64,000 bases of DNA from assembly GCF_017161325.1 (NCBI RefSeq), contig NZ_CP045670.1, positions 2,825,391 to 2,889,390 of the forward strand, given 5' to 3'. This DNA comes from Treponema pedis. GTDB taxonomy: Bacteria > Spirochaetota > Spirochaetia > Treponematales > Treponemataceae. The notes beneath the pieces were generated by a model that saw only the letters and a program-made list of their open reading frames with translations, was not told the DNA's origin and made no database searches. Made by a program: the position numbers and the translations under genes. Positions 1-8,741 of this stretch are shown in pieces. The first letter of the stretch is position 1. Every line of letters starts with the position of its first letter.

Positions 1-385
1 AAAAGTCGGTTCCCATAAAAGATTCGCTGCCCTCGTTTTCCGAAGCTATACGCCTTACTTTCCCGAGATTGGGAAGGAAAATCCTTTGGTCCGCAGAACC
101 GTTTGCTTTTTTTAACATCAAAAAACGTGTCCCCTTTGCATTTGCCGGTTCTCTAAAACTGATTAAGGTACGCTGCATTCCGTCCTTATCTTTTGAAGAA
201 AACTGGTCAATTACCAAAATATTAAGAGTTTGTCCGCTTTTTTGTATCTCCATTTTAGACCGCGTTGCCACGGAATTAACGGAAGACTTTGTTCTTGCCT
301 TGCTTACAATTTCTTCAGCGGTTTCAGCAAAAAGAACACCGCCTAAACCTGATACCAATAAAATAATCGAAATTATTTTTTTCAT
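1..385 (-). CDS. Outer membrane lipoprotein-sorting (LolA-like) protein, 3' end cut by window
   Basis: Partial gene, about 128 residues visible from ATG at 383-385; the C-terminus runs off the window start. It begins with a signal peptide (MKKIISIILLVSG..., cleavage near LFA-ET). The next stretch, with LISFREPANAKGTRFLML and IFLPNLGKVRRI, matches the COG2834/LolA-like family that carries lipids or lipoproteins across the periplasm. In bacteria such proteins are often encoded beside MMPL-type RND exporters, as here: the MMPL gene ends 40 bp upstream on the same strand. I infer that the two act together in moving a lipid or lipoprotein to the outer membrane. The substrate is unknown. Confidence 0.85.
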   Translation of the reverse strand, partial: MKKIISIILLVSGLGGVLFAETAEEIVSKARTKSSVNSVATRSKMEIQKSGQTLNILVIDQFSSKDKDGMQRTLISFREPANAKGTRFLMLKKANGSADQRIFLPNLGKVRRIASENEGSESFMGTDF

Positions 386-425
386 TTTATGCCTCCAAAA
401 TATCAATTAATAAAAGTACCGCTTC

Positions 426-3152
426 TCATCTATCTACAGGTAAAACTTTTTTTATAAACTTAGGTTTCAGTAAATTAAGCAAAATAGGCAGTACGGTTAA
501 ACTTCCCAAAGAGCTTGTAACCATAACAAGGGCGATTAAAAAACCCAATTCTGCAAGCATATTGAACTTTGAAAGCATTAAAACCGCAAAGCCCGCTCCT
601 ACCGAAACTGCGTTAAATAAAATAGCTTTTCCCGACCCTAAAAATGCCGAATATAAAAACGACCCGGTATCCCCCATTTTTAAAATACACTTATGATATG
701 CCGCCAAAAAGTGAATTGTGTAATCCACTCCTATTCCTATTGCAAAACTTGCCACCATTGCCGTTCCTATATTCAATTTTATTCCTAAAAAGCCCATAAA
801 ACCGAAGTTGGCTAAAATTGAAAGACTTAAAGGAATTATTCCGATTATGCCCGCAATTGCGGAGCGGTAATATACGGAAAGAATTAAAAAAACTATAAAA
901 AGAGAAACCCCTACGGAAATCAATTGCGATTCCACTACAAGATGATTAAGAGATTTTTCAATTAAAACAAAGCCTCCCGTTTCCACTTTTACATCTTTAG
1001 GAAATTTCATTTCGATGAATTTATTTATTGCGCTCATAGCCCTATCGGTATCTTGCTGCCCCACCGTTCTAAGCTGAATATTTACTTTTAACATTTTAGG
1101 AGAAGCCGTATTATCTACAAATTCTTCCGCATTTTTTCCCAAAAGAATAAGATAATTTTCTATAACTCCTATAAGCTCACTTTGAGTCTTTTTTCCGTAT
1201 TTTTCAGGACTCACAGGAATTTCATAATATGCAAGTCCGTCATAATTTGTTTTTTTTCCGAAGCCTTGCAATAATTTTTCTGCGGAAATATGGGCCGTAT
1301 TTCTTTCTCCGATTATATCGGTTAAAAAATTCATAATCTCTCTTTGGCTATAAAAACGTTCGGACTTTTTATCTCTTACCTCTAAAGAAGTTTCTTCTTC
1401 AAAAGAGACCGTATCATTTTCCGCTTCTCCGAATCCCCAAAAATCTTCGTCTTCAGCGTTTTTACTATCCGTATCGGAAGACTTATTTTTTTCCGCATCG
1501 ATAATTTCTTCCGCACTTTTTACCGAAAGCCCCTCCGGAAGTTCATCGGCATTGTACACTTGATTAATCCGCTTTAATAATTCCGTAATTGAAGTTACCT
1601 TTCCGACTTCGCTCACTTCCTCTTCCAAAAAAACCGCCATATCATCAAGAGCTTTTAAAATATCCGGACGTATAACCGTACTTCCGTCATTTACCGTAAT
1701 AAGTAAATTAAGCAACTTTGAACCGCCGAATTTTTCCCGCATAAATAAATCCGATTGAACTACGGAAGTTTCCTTATCAAAATATTCCATTAAAACATTG
1801 TCTATGACCAATTTTTTTAAGCCGAACACGGAAATGACCACTATTACTGCTGCAAAAACCACAACGGAACGGCTGTGCTGTGCAATTATTACAAAGGTAT
1901 TTGAAATACCCCTATCGAATTTACTGGATTTTTCTTCATTATGTTTTCTTGCCCATTTCATAGAAGCCTTTTTGGGGCCGCGTATTATTAAAATACTGGG
2001 TATTAAGGTAATGGAAATTAAAAAGGCGGACATTACTCCGAAACTTGCAAAAATACCGAATTCAAAAATAGGAACAACCGAAGTAAAACAAAAAGAGACA
2101 AAACCTGCAAAAGTCGTAAGAGCCGCTAAAAACACGGGGCGTATTACCTCCCTTAAAGCCCTTATAACCTGCGTTTTATGCTCTTCTTTTGAAATTACAT
2201 CATCTTGAACGACTTCATCATAATAATTGTTTATAACATGTATTCCGTAAGCGGAGCCGACTGCAATTAAAATAATCGGCAATATAGTTGAAAGAATGGA
2301 AAGAGGCACTTGAAACAGGGCCATTGCTCCCAATGCCCAAATTACCGAAACAATTACGGTTAAAAGAGGTAAAAATACTCCCGAAAACCTGCCGAAAGAT
2401 AAAAATAAAACCGCTACTACTATTGCAATTACAAGAGGCACTAAAACGGTTAAATCATGTGCCGTAGCCTGATTTACTATTTCGTTAAAAACGGGAGTCC
2501 CCGTCAAATATATTTTTGAATCCGGGAAACTCCATGCATCGGTAAGAGCTATTATTTTTCTGCAAGCCTCTACAGCTTCAGGCGAACCGCTTTCTTCGTT
2601 TGTTACATTTAAAAAAATTAGAATTTGAGTAGCTTTTACGTCTTCGGACACTAAGCTGCGAGTATAAAGCGGCCAGCTTCTAAGTTTACGCTTTACTATT
2701 TTTACTTCTTCTTCCGTTCCGGAAAAATTTTCGGGAATTAACGGCTCGGTAATAATTTCTCCGTTTCCGGCTTCTATGTGTTTTGTATTTGTAAGAAGGA
2801 CGATGTTTTTTACCAGCTCAAGTTTTTTTAAATTTTCCTCCAATTTTTTTATCTCATCTAAAAAAGGTTTTTCCAAAATAGAGGAAAATTGCCGCTCAAG
2901 GCCGATTAAAATAGGCACTTCATCTCCGAAAATATCGGTAATTTTTTGGGTATTTACACGGGACACATCATTTTTAGGAATAAAGCGAAAGTTATTATTA
3001 TCGAATCTGAGCCGTATAAGTTGAAGAGCGAAAAATAATGTAATCGCTAAAATTGTTATAAGCATTGTTTTAGTATGCTCATAAAAGCGTTTTGTAGAAA
3101 ACACACGTTTAAATACGGTATTTTTTTTAATAGTATCGTCTTTTTTATCCAT
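426..3152 (-). CDS. RND superfamily (MMPL-type) exporter
   Basis: A 908-residue membrane protein with the two-fold RND layout: an N-terminal transmembrane helix (about 28-46), a large periplasmic domain, a block of five or six helices (about 235-390), a second periplasmic domain with an acidic low-complexity stretch (about 555-600), and a second helix block near the C-terminus containing GIGVDYTIHFLAAYH. This is the MMPL/HpnN-like family, which moves lipids or hydrophobic compounds using the proton gradient. It lies between a TetR regulator and a LolA-like protein in one operon, so it is probably induced by a ligand of the regulator. The substrate is not predictable from sequence. Confidence 0.9.
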   Translation of the reverse strand: MDKKDDTIKKNTVFKRVFSTKRFYEHTKTMLITILAITLFFALQLIRLRFDNNNFRFIPKNDVSRVNTQKITDIFGDEVPILIGLERQFSSILEKPFLDEIKKLEENLKKLELVKNIVLLTNTKHIEAGNGEIITEPLIPENFSGTEEEVKIVKRKLRSWPLYTRSLVSEDVKATQILIFLNVTNEESGSPEAVEACRKIIALTDAWSFPDSKIYLTGTPVFNEIVNQATAHDLTVLVPLVIAIVVAVLFLSFGRFSGVFLPLLTVIVSVIWALGAMALFQVPLSILSTILPIILIAVGSAYGIHVINNYYDEVVQDDVISKEEHKTQVIRALREVIRPVFLAALTTFAGFVSFCFTSVVPIFEFGIFASFGVMSAFLISITLIPSILIIRGPKKASMKWARKHNEEKSSKFDRGISNTFVIIAQHSRSVVVFAAVIVVISVFGLKKLVIDNVLMEYFDKETSVVQSDLFMREKFGGSKLLNLLITVNDGSTVIRPDILKALDDMAVFLEEEVSEVGKVTSITELLKRINQVYNADELPEGLSVKSAEEIIDAEKNKSSDTDSKNAEDEDFWGFGEAENDTVSFEEETSLEVRDKKSERFYSQREIMNFLTDIIGERNTAHISAEKLLQGFGKKTNYDGLAYYEIPVSPEKYGKKTQSELIGVIENYLILLGKNAEEFVDNTASPKMLKVNIQLRTVGQQDTDRAMSAINKFIEMKFPKDVKVETGGFVLIEKSLNHLVVESQLISVGVSLFIVFLILSVYYRSAIAGIIGIIPLSLSILANFGFMGFLGIKLNIGTAMVASFAIGIGVDYTIHFLAAYHKCILKMGDTGSFLYSAFLGSGKAILFNAVSVGAGFAVLMLSKFNMLAELGFLIALVMVTSSLGSLTVLPILLNLLKPKFIKKVLPVDR

Positions 3153-3192
3153 ACCTTCTCCCGTATATTCCGGTTATCGGAATTATCTATTA

Positions 3193-3849
3193 TTATAAGG
3201 ATAAAAGGGAATTATCCGCATTATCCGAAGCCAACCCGCGCAATATAATTTCAAATACGGTGCGCATTTCCGAAATAATCGCCTTTGAATTCCGCATATC
3301 TTCAGGCAAATTTGCCGTATTCTGCACAACCGCAGAGGCAATGAGAATTAAAATTCCGGTGATTTTTTGCGGATTGATTTTTTTAAGAAGAGTTCCGTCT
3401 TTTACACCCTTTTCTATTATTTTTTCAATCAGTTTTACAAGTCTGAAAAAAGGTTCTTCTTCGGATTTTAAATTTTCTTCAGCTTTAAATTCGGCATTAA
3501 AGCTGTTTTTTAGGCCTATACATATAAAAATATCGCCGAATTCTCCGAAAATATCTATATAGCTTTGCCAAAGGGTACGCAAGGCTTCAACTCCGCTCAT
3601 TTCAGGTTCAATTCTTGCATTTACGTAATTTACGAAGTCCTGACAAGCCTCGCTTACCAAGGCGTCCATTAAGTCTTCTTTACTTTTAAAATAAAGATAA
3701 AGAGTTGCCTTGCTTACCTCCGCACGGTTTGCAATATCCTGCATACTGCAGGAAGCCGCCCCGCATTCGTGAATCAGTGTCTTTGCATGGGATAAAATAG
3801 CGGCTCTGCGCTCTTCTTTTTCCCGCTCTTTTCTTTCATAAATTCCCAT
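3193..3849 (-). CDS. TetR/AcrR family transcriptional regulator
   Basis: A 218-residue protein with a canonical N-terminal TetR helix-turn-helix (about 15-62: MQDIANRAEVSKATLYLYFKSKEDL) and a divergent helical ligand-binding C-terminal domain. It is the first gene of the tetR-MMPL-lolA operon. The promoter just upstream carries an inverted repeat overlapping the -10 element, so autorepression relieved by an unknown small molecule is the simplest inference. The HTH assignment is secure; the ligand is not known. Confidence 0.93.
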   Translation of the reverse strand: MGIYERKEREKEERRAAILSHAKTLIHECGAASCSMQDIANRAEVSKATLYLYFKSKEDLMDALVSEACQDFVNYVNARIEPEMSGVEALRTLWQSYIDIFGEFGDIFICIGLKNSFNAEFKAEENLKSEEEPFFRLVKLIEKIIEKGVKDGTLLKKINPQKITGILILIASAVVQNTANLPEDMRNSKAIISEMRTVFEIILRGLASDNADNSLLSL

Positions 3850-3861
3850 TACGGCATACTC

Positions 3862-3903
3862 CTAACTATCGGTCATTATATAACCGCCGGTTAGTTTTGT
3901 CAA
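3862..3903 (-). promoter_or_regulatory. tetR operon promoter with overlapping palindromic operator
   Basis: On the minus strand TTGACA (3898-3903), a 17-bp spacer and TATAAT (3875-3880) form a perfect sigma-70 promoter. Around the -10 lies an inverted repeat with outer arms CTAAC (3862-3866) and GTTAG (3890-3894) and inner arms CGGT and ACCG, which is the size and position expected for a TetR-dimer operator. Confidence 0.8.
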
Positions 3904-3941
3904 GCGGTAAACCGCAAGACAATTTATATATAATTACGATT

Positions 3942-4607
3942 TTATTTTTTTTCTACAAAAATATTTTCTAAAAGCAAGACGGAACAGGATAAGTTTTTTC
4001 CGTCCAATAATATTTCGGCTAAACCCGAAGCTTCATTTTTGTTTATTAAAACCGCTTCGGAGCCTAATTTTAAATTTATTTTTTTGTAATATTCAAACCG
4101 CTCTTTTGAACCGGTAAGTTTTACTACATTTAATTTAATTCCGTACTCCGAATCTTTTAATGAAAAATCCGATTTTATATATTCGCTTTGGTTTTTTTTA
4201 GGAATAACCGCACCGTGAGGGTCCCGTTCGGGATTTCCCAAGTATAAATCTATTATATCTATCAGCTTATCGGAAGCGGCATGTTCAATATTTTCCGCTT
4301 CGTTATGAATATCTTCCCAATTCATATTAAGCGTTTTATATAAAAAAGTTTCTATCAATCTATGCCGCCTTAAAATATTAAGACCGTACATTTTTCCTCT
4401 TTCCGTTAAAGAACAGCCGGCACGGCTTTTGTGCATTATGTAACCGTCCTTTTCCAATTTTTTTACCATAGAAGTTGCGGTGCCCGGGGTTACATTTAAA
4501 AGTTTTGCAATTTCTCCGTTTGTAATTACCGTACCGTTATTATCCGATAAATATTTTACAATGGCTTTTAAATAATTTTCAGCAGTTATTTCGGAAATAA
4601 GCGACAT
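3942..4607 (-). CDS. troR: TroR, DtxR/MntR family metal-dependent repressor
   Basis: A 221-residue protein with an N-terminal winged helix (about 1-70: EIAKLLNVTPGTATSMVKKLEKDGYI) and a helical metal-binding and dimerisation domain (about 75-145) containing ENIEHAAS and NPERDPHG, typical of DtxR/MntR proteins. The last about 70 residues look like a FeoA/SH3-like domain, which the much shorter T. pallidum TroR lacks. It is the final gene of the tro operon, as in T. pallidum. By homology it represses tro transcription when loaded with manganese, zinc or iron, probably at the palindrome upstream of troA. SD AGGAGG precedes the ATG. Confidence 0.92.
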   Translation of the reverse strand: MSLISEITAENYLKAIVKYLSDNNGTVITNGEIAKLLNVTPGTATSMVKKLEKDGYIMHKSRAGCSLTERGKMYGLNILRRHRLIETFLYKTLNMNWEDIHNEAENIEHAASDKLIDIIDLYLGNPERDPHGAVIPKKNQSEYIKSDFSLKDSEYGIKLNVVKLTGSKERFEYYKKINLKLGSEAVLINKNEASGLAEILLDGKNLSCSVLLLENIFVEKK

Positions 4608-4749
4608 AAAATCCTCCTATAAAAACTTTAAAAAAAATTACTCAAAAAAAGTTTTCAGTCCATTTGTAAGCCCTTGCCCTACAAACGGGCTTGTAACAAT
4701 CGATGTTTGCCGAAACGACAAACTCGAAAAATAAACGGAAAGACTTCAC

Positions 4750-5848
4750 TTAAATATTTAAAAGAGAATTTACCGCCTCCGTTTTTCCTTTAGGCAGTAA
4801 AACTAAAATTCCGTTTTCTTTTTTTATATATTCCATTTTTTCGGCTTGCATTACAACCGCCCCGGCCGTTTTTTTACTCATATTTATATGCTCGGTTAAA
4901 TGTTCTTCTCTGCATTCATACTTCATACTTTCGGAACCCTGATGATGAAGTAAATGAATAACAAGCATTTTTACAAAAAATTCGATTTTTAATTTTCTTT
5001 TTTTATTTGTTTAAAAATAAGTCCGTGCCCGGGTGAAAATAAATAGACAGCCGCAAATATAATTCCCGTCATTAAGGATATTGCCCCGGCGATACTGCCG
5101 TCTATTTTAATTGCAAGGTAAAATCCGCTTATTGATGCAATACATGCGATAATTACGGAAACAATCAGTGTGTAAAGCAAGTTATCGGTAAGCAATAAAG
5201 ACGCTCCGGCAGGAGCAATCATTAAGGCCGTTACCAAAACCGCTCCTGCGGAATCAAAGGCTCCTACGCAGGTTAGCGTTACCGCAAACATTAGCCCGTA
5301 ATGTAATTTAGCGGGACTAAAACCGGACAATTGCGCGGAAGCGGGGTCGAAGGTTGTAAATTTAAGTTCTTTAAAAAATAAAATTATAAAATTAAATCGA
5401 AGATTAAAATTAAACTCATTTGAATCAAGCTCTTAGGTAAAGAAAACCCTAAGAAATTTATTCTATCGAACGGAGCAAATGCAATTTCTCCCAATAAAAC
5501 GGAATCCGTATCCAAATGAATATTGCCTGCATACAGCGAAACGGCTATTACGCCCAAACCGAATAAAAAAGGAAAAACCAAACCTATTGCCGCATCGCTT
5601 TTAATAAGTTTTGTTTTTTGCAAAAGCTCTGTAAATAAAACCGAAACAAACCCGGCAACAACGGCACCTGCAATCGGAAGCATCGAATTAAAGCTTTTAC
5701 TTATAAAAAAGCCCAAAACTATTCCTATTAAAATTGAATGACTTATAGCGTCGCTCATTAAAGACATTTTACGTAAAACTAAGAATACTCCGCATAAAGC
5801 GCAAGATGAAGAAACAAGACTTGCAATAACTATAATTTCCATATTCAT
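4750..5848 (-). pseudogene. troD: troD, metal ABC transporter permease split by two frameshifts
   Basis: Three consecutive open frames together rebuild one TroD permease. Piece 1 (5848 to about 5384) holds MEIIVIASLVSSSCALCGVF and the SDAISHS motif. Piece 2 (to 4989) continues as ILFFKELKFTTFDP then LSGFSPAKLHYG. Piece 3 (to 4750) continues as a charged cytoplasmic C-terminal region with a winged-helix look (ECREEHLTEHINMSKKTAG). Each junction needs one base restored, the first near a T-rich stretch (about 5360-5400), the second in an A7 run (about 5000 on the plus strand as T7). Motifs in all three pieces are well preserved, so this is recent loss or sequencing error. If real, TroC would have to work without its permease partner. 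Confidence 0.85.
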
Positions 5849-5853
5849 AAATT

Positions 5854-6729
5854 TTACGCCTTAAATCTTTTTAAATATTTATGTAATATACCGCGTGTAG
5901 GACTTAAAAAAACGGAAAGCACCGCTATAGCGGTTAAACAACAAACAATAACGGGCCCTGTAGAAAGTTTTACTACCCTTGAAGAGATAACCGAACCTAC
6001 TATTCCTGAAACGGCACCGAAAACCGATGAAAGGGTACACATAATACCCAGCTTGTTTGTCCACTGTCTTGCGGCGGCGGCAGGGGCCATAAGCAAGGCG
6101 CTCATCAAAATTACTCCTACAGCCTGTATCCCTATTACTATAGTAATAACAATTAAAACCGTTAAAACGGCTTCTATAATTTTCGGAGGGAATCCGATGG
6201 AATGAGTAAAATCGTTGTCGAAGGTGGAAACTTTTAACTCTTTCCAAAACAATAAAATAACTGCAAATAAAATCAATTCGGTATAAAAAATGATTGTAAC
6301 ATCGCTGTGTATAATTGTCGCCGCCTGTCCGAAAATAAATTTATCCAACCCCGCCTTTGCGGCACCCGGAAATTTTTGCACATAGGTTAAAAGTAAAATA
6401 CCCAGACCTAAAAAAACACCCAAAACAATCGCCTGAGCGGCATCGGTATCCAATTTTGAAGTGTTTACAATTAGGTTTATAAAAAGAGCTCCCAGCAATC
6501 CTGAAATACCGGCACCTATTAAAAGCGGAAGGGTAATTTTTGAACCCGTAACTATAAAAGCAATTACAATCCCCGGAAGAGCCGCATGAGAGACGGCATC
6601 GCCCAGTAAACTTTGCTTACGTAAAACTGCAAAAGTTCCGACAAAGCCCGAGCCCATTCCTAAAAACATTGTACCTAAAAAAACATTCCGTAAGGTATAA
6701 TCCGAAAAAAAAGCCGTTATACCGCACAT
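5854..6729 (-). CDS. troC: TroC, metal ABC transporter permease
   Basis: A 291-residue polytopic permease of the ABC-3 family (manganese/zinc/iron uptake) with eight or nine hydrophobic helices. The conserved cytoplasmic coupling segment [19 protein letters not shown] is at about 40-58, and ...[19 protein letters not shown] sits near the C-terminal part. The start overlaps the 3' end of troB by 13 bp and troD begins 5 bp after its stop, so translation is probably coupled. It forms the membrane channel with TroD in the inner membrane. Confidence 0.93.
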   Translation of the reverse strand: MCGITAFFSDYTLRNVFLGTMFLGMGSGFVGTFAVLRKQSLLGDAVSHAALPGIVIAFIVTGSKITLPLLIGAGISGLLGALFINLIVNTSKLDTDAAQAIVLGVFLGLGILLLTYVQKFPGAAKAGLDKFIFGQAATIIHSDVTIIFYTELILFAVILLFWKELKVSTFDNDFTHSIGFPPKIIEAVLTVLIVITIVIGIQAVGVILMSALLMAPAAAARQWTNKLGIMCTLSSVFGAVSGIVGSVISSRVVKLSTGPVIVCCLTAIAVLSVFLSPTRGILHKYLKRFKA

Positions 6730-7502
6730 ATCTGCTCCGAAGAATACGCAGCCCGCCCGCCATAAGTTATACGTAAATTATCCTGTGTAAAAACCTCTTC
6801 TACCGCCCCTTCTTTTATTAAATGAACATTTAACAAAAGAACCCTGTCAAAATAATCTTTTACGGTTTGTAAATCGTGATGAACTACCAAAAGAGTTTTG
6901 CCCGATTGCTTTAATTCTTTTAACAATCTTACTATTGCCTGTTCCGTTGCGGCATCTACACCTTGAAAAGGCTCGTCCATAAAGTAAAGCTCCGCATTTT
7001 GAACAAGTGCCCTTGCAAGAAAAATGCGCTGCTGCTGTCCGCCTGAAAGCTCGCTTATTTGCCTTGAAGCAAATTCTGCCATACCGACTTTTTCAAGAGC
7101 CGAATAAGTTTGTTCTTTTTCAAGTTTACCGGGACGTTTAATCCAACCGAGTTTTCCGTAAGAACCCATAAGCACAACATCGAAAACCGTAGTGGGAAAA
7201 TCCCAATCTACCGAGCTTCTCTGAGGAATATAAGCTACACGCTTCCGTTGGCTTTTAAAGCTTTTTCCGAATACCCTTATCTCACCCGAAGCGACGGGAA
7301 GAATTCCCATTATAGCTTTTAACAGAGTGGATTTTCCCGCTCCGTTAGGCCCTATGACGGCTTCCATCGAGCCTTGAGGAACTCGGATATCGATATCCCA
7401 AAGTACCGGCTTTTCGCGATAAGCCATTGTTAAATCGGAAACGGAAACCGCAGGGCAATCCTTATCGGCAGCCGATTGACTATTCTTATTGTTTTTTATC
7501 AT
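6717..7502 (-). CDS. troB: TroB, metal ABC transporter ATPase
   Basis: ATP-binding subunit of the Tro importer, with Walker [10 protein letters not shown], signature [15 protein letters not shown], Walker [11 protein letters not shown] and the H-loop VVHHD, all intact. The reading frame stays open up to a TTG at 7610, but ATG at 7500-7502 ([13 protein letters not shown]...) gives the usual family length, so I chose that start; no strong SD is visible before either. It lies between troA and troC on the same strand and powers uptake of Mn/Zn/Fe delivered by TroA. Confidence 0.9.
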   Translation of the reverse strand: MIKNNKNSQSAADKDCPAVSVSDLTMAYREKPVLWDIDIRVPQGSMEAVIGPNGAGKSTLLKAIMGILPVASGEIRVFGKSFKSQRKRVAYIPQRSSVDWDFPTTVFDVVLMGSYGKLGWIKRPGKLEKEQTYSALEKVGMAEFASRQISELSGGQQQRIFLARALVQNAELYFMDEPFQGVDAATEQAIVRLLKELKQSGKTLLVVHHDLQTVKDYFDRVLLLNVHLIKEGAVEEVFTQDNLRITYGGRAAYSSEQICAV

Positions 7503-7613
7503 CGCAAGTGTTTTATCTTTTCTTAGGTTAAAACCGAATCGGGAGCTATGTTTACTTAAAGACAGAGCTCCGTTTTTAAGCCGGTACGGTAACCCCCGCA
7601 CCGGCGGCAAAAA

Positions 7614-8555
7614 TTATTTTTTCATTGCTTCCGCAATAGTATCTATATTGTGCGTAAGCATACCGATATATGTTCCTTCAAAGGTTCCCTCATCTCCCAT
7701 AGCATCGGAAAACAGCTCTCCGCCTATTTGAACCTCATACCCGCGGGAGCTTACTGCGGATTGAAGGGCTTTTATATTTTTTTCCGGGACGGAGCTTTCA
7801 ACAAAAATTGCAGGCAGTTTTCTTTCTGCAATAAAATCCGCCAAATCCTGAACATCTTTCGTACCGGCTTCGGTTACCGTACTTATACCCTGTAAGCCCC
7901 TTACTTCAAAACCGTAAGCCTTACTGAAATAGTTAAAAGCATCGTGAGCGGTAACTAAAACCCGTTTTTCTTCAGGGATTTCAGCCGCCTTCTTTTTTAT
8001 ATAAGAATCAAGCTCTTCAAGTTTTTTTAAATAAGCGTTATAATTTTCGGTAAATATATCCTTTTTTTCGGGGGCGGTTTTACACAAACCTTCATAAACC
8101 GAAGTTACCGCATACTTCCATAAAGAAACGTCAAACCATACGTGGGGGTCGAATTCGGATTCTTCAAACGGAAGAAGATTTTCCGAAGGTATACTTTCGG
8201 AGACGGCAACGGTATTACGGGTTTCGGAAAGTTTTTTTAAAACATCGCTCATTTTCGCTTCGAGATGAAGCCCGTTGTAAAAAATTAAATCGGCTTTTTC
8301 GAGCTTCGTAATATCACCCGCGCTTGCCCTATAAAGGTGAGGGTCAACACCCGCTCCCATAAGAGCCGTAACCTCAACTTCTTGCCCGCCGATTTCCTTT
8401 ACCGTATCCGCAATCATACCGACGGTTACGGTAACCCGTATTTTTTTACTTTCCCGCCCCATACTTGCCGCTTCGTCTTTTTTTGTGCAGCTTAAAGTAA
8501 ATAAAGCGGCAGAAAAGGCAAGCATTATAAAAATAATTCTTTTTGTTTGTTTCAT
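7614..8555 (-). CDS. troA: TroA, periplasmic metal-binding protein
   Basis: Cluster A-I solute-binding protein of about 313 residues. ATG at 8553-8555 is preceded by AGGAG, which decides the start over an upstream in-frame candidate. The N-terminus has a signal peptide ending in a possible relaxed lipobox (LFTLSC, Cys23). Metal ligands expected from T. pallidum TroA are visible: His in DPHLYRAS, His in FDPHVWFD, His in LVTAHDAFNYF, and Asp in GELFSDAMG. It captures Zn/Mn in the periplasm for TroBCD. First gene of the tro operon. Confidence 0.95.
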   Translation of the reverse strand: MKQTKRIIFIMLAFSAALFTLSCTKKDEAASMGRESKKIRVTVTVGMIADTVKEIGGQEVEVTALMGAGVDPHLYRASAGDITKLEKADLIFYNGLHLEAKMSDVLKKLSETRNTVAVSESIPSENLLPFEESEFDPHVWFDVSLWKYAVTSVYEGLCKTAPEKKDIFTENYNAYLKKLEELDSYIKKKAAEIPEEKRVLVTAHDAFNYFSKAYGFEVRGLQGISTVTEAGTKDVQDLADFIAERKLPAIFVESSVPEKNIKALQSAVSSRGYEVQIGGELFSDAMGDEGTFEGTYIGMLTHNIDTIAEAMKK

Positions 8556-8570
8556 AAAATTTCTCCTATT

Positions 8571-8625
8571 TTTTGATATATCAAAATTATATTTATAAGT
8601 TATCAAAAAATAAAAAATAAGTCAA
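8571..8625 (-). promoter_or_regulatory. tro operon promoter and probable TroR operator
   Basis: On the minus strand TTGACT (8620-8625), 17 bp and TAACTT (8597-8602) form a plausible promoter. Downstream, between it and the troA SD, lies a perfect 16-bp palindrome TTTTGATATATCAAAA (8571-8586); a further half-site TTTTGATA occurs at about 8601-8608. This placement fits metal-dependent repression by TroR, as known for the T. pallidum tro operon. Confidence 0.7.
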
Positions 8626-8661
8626 TAGGAAATGTAAATGCCGCTTATTTTAAGCGGAAAG

Positions 8662-8698
8662 CAAAAAAAATCCCTGCAAACAAAAAAGTTTGCAGGGA
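8662..8698 (-). terminator. Rho-independent terminator of msp
   Basis: Perfect 11-bp stem TCCCTGCAAAC (8671-8681) / GTTTGCAGGGA (8688-8698) with a 6-base loop. On the minus strand it is followed by a run of eight T, so it ends transcription coming from msp. Confidence 0.9.
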
Positions 8699-8741
8699 TA
8701 CTTGCCGCAAAACGGCAAACTAAGCTAAGTTAAACAAAGCC

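Noticed and set aside
5879..6247. 122-codon minus-strand frame inside troC
   Set aside because: It lies in another frame within a well-conserved permease; composition is Arg/Tyr/Phe-rich shadow.
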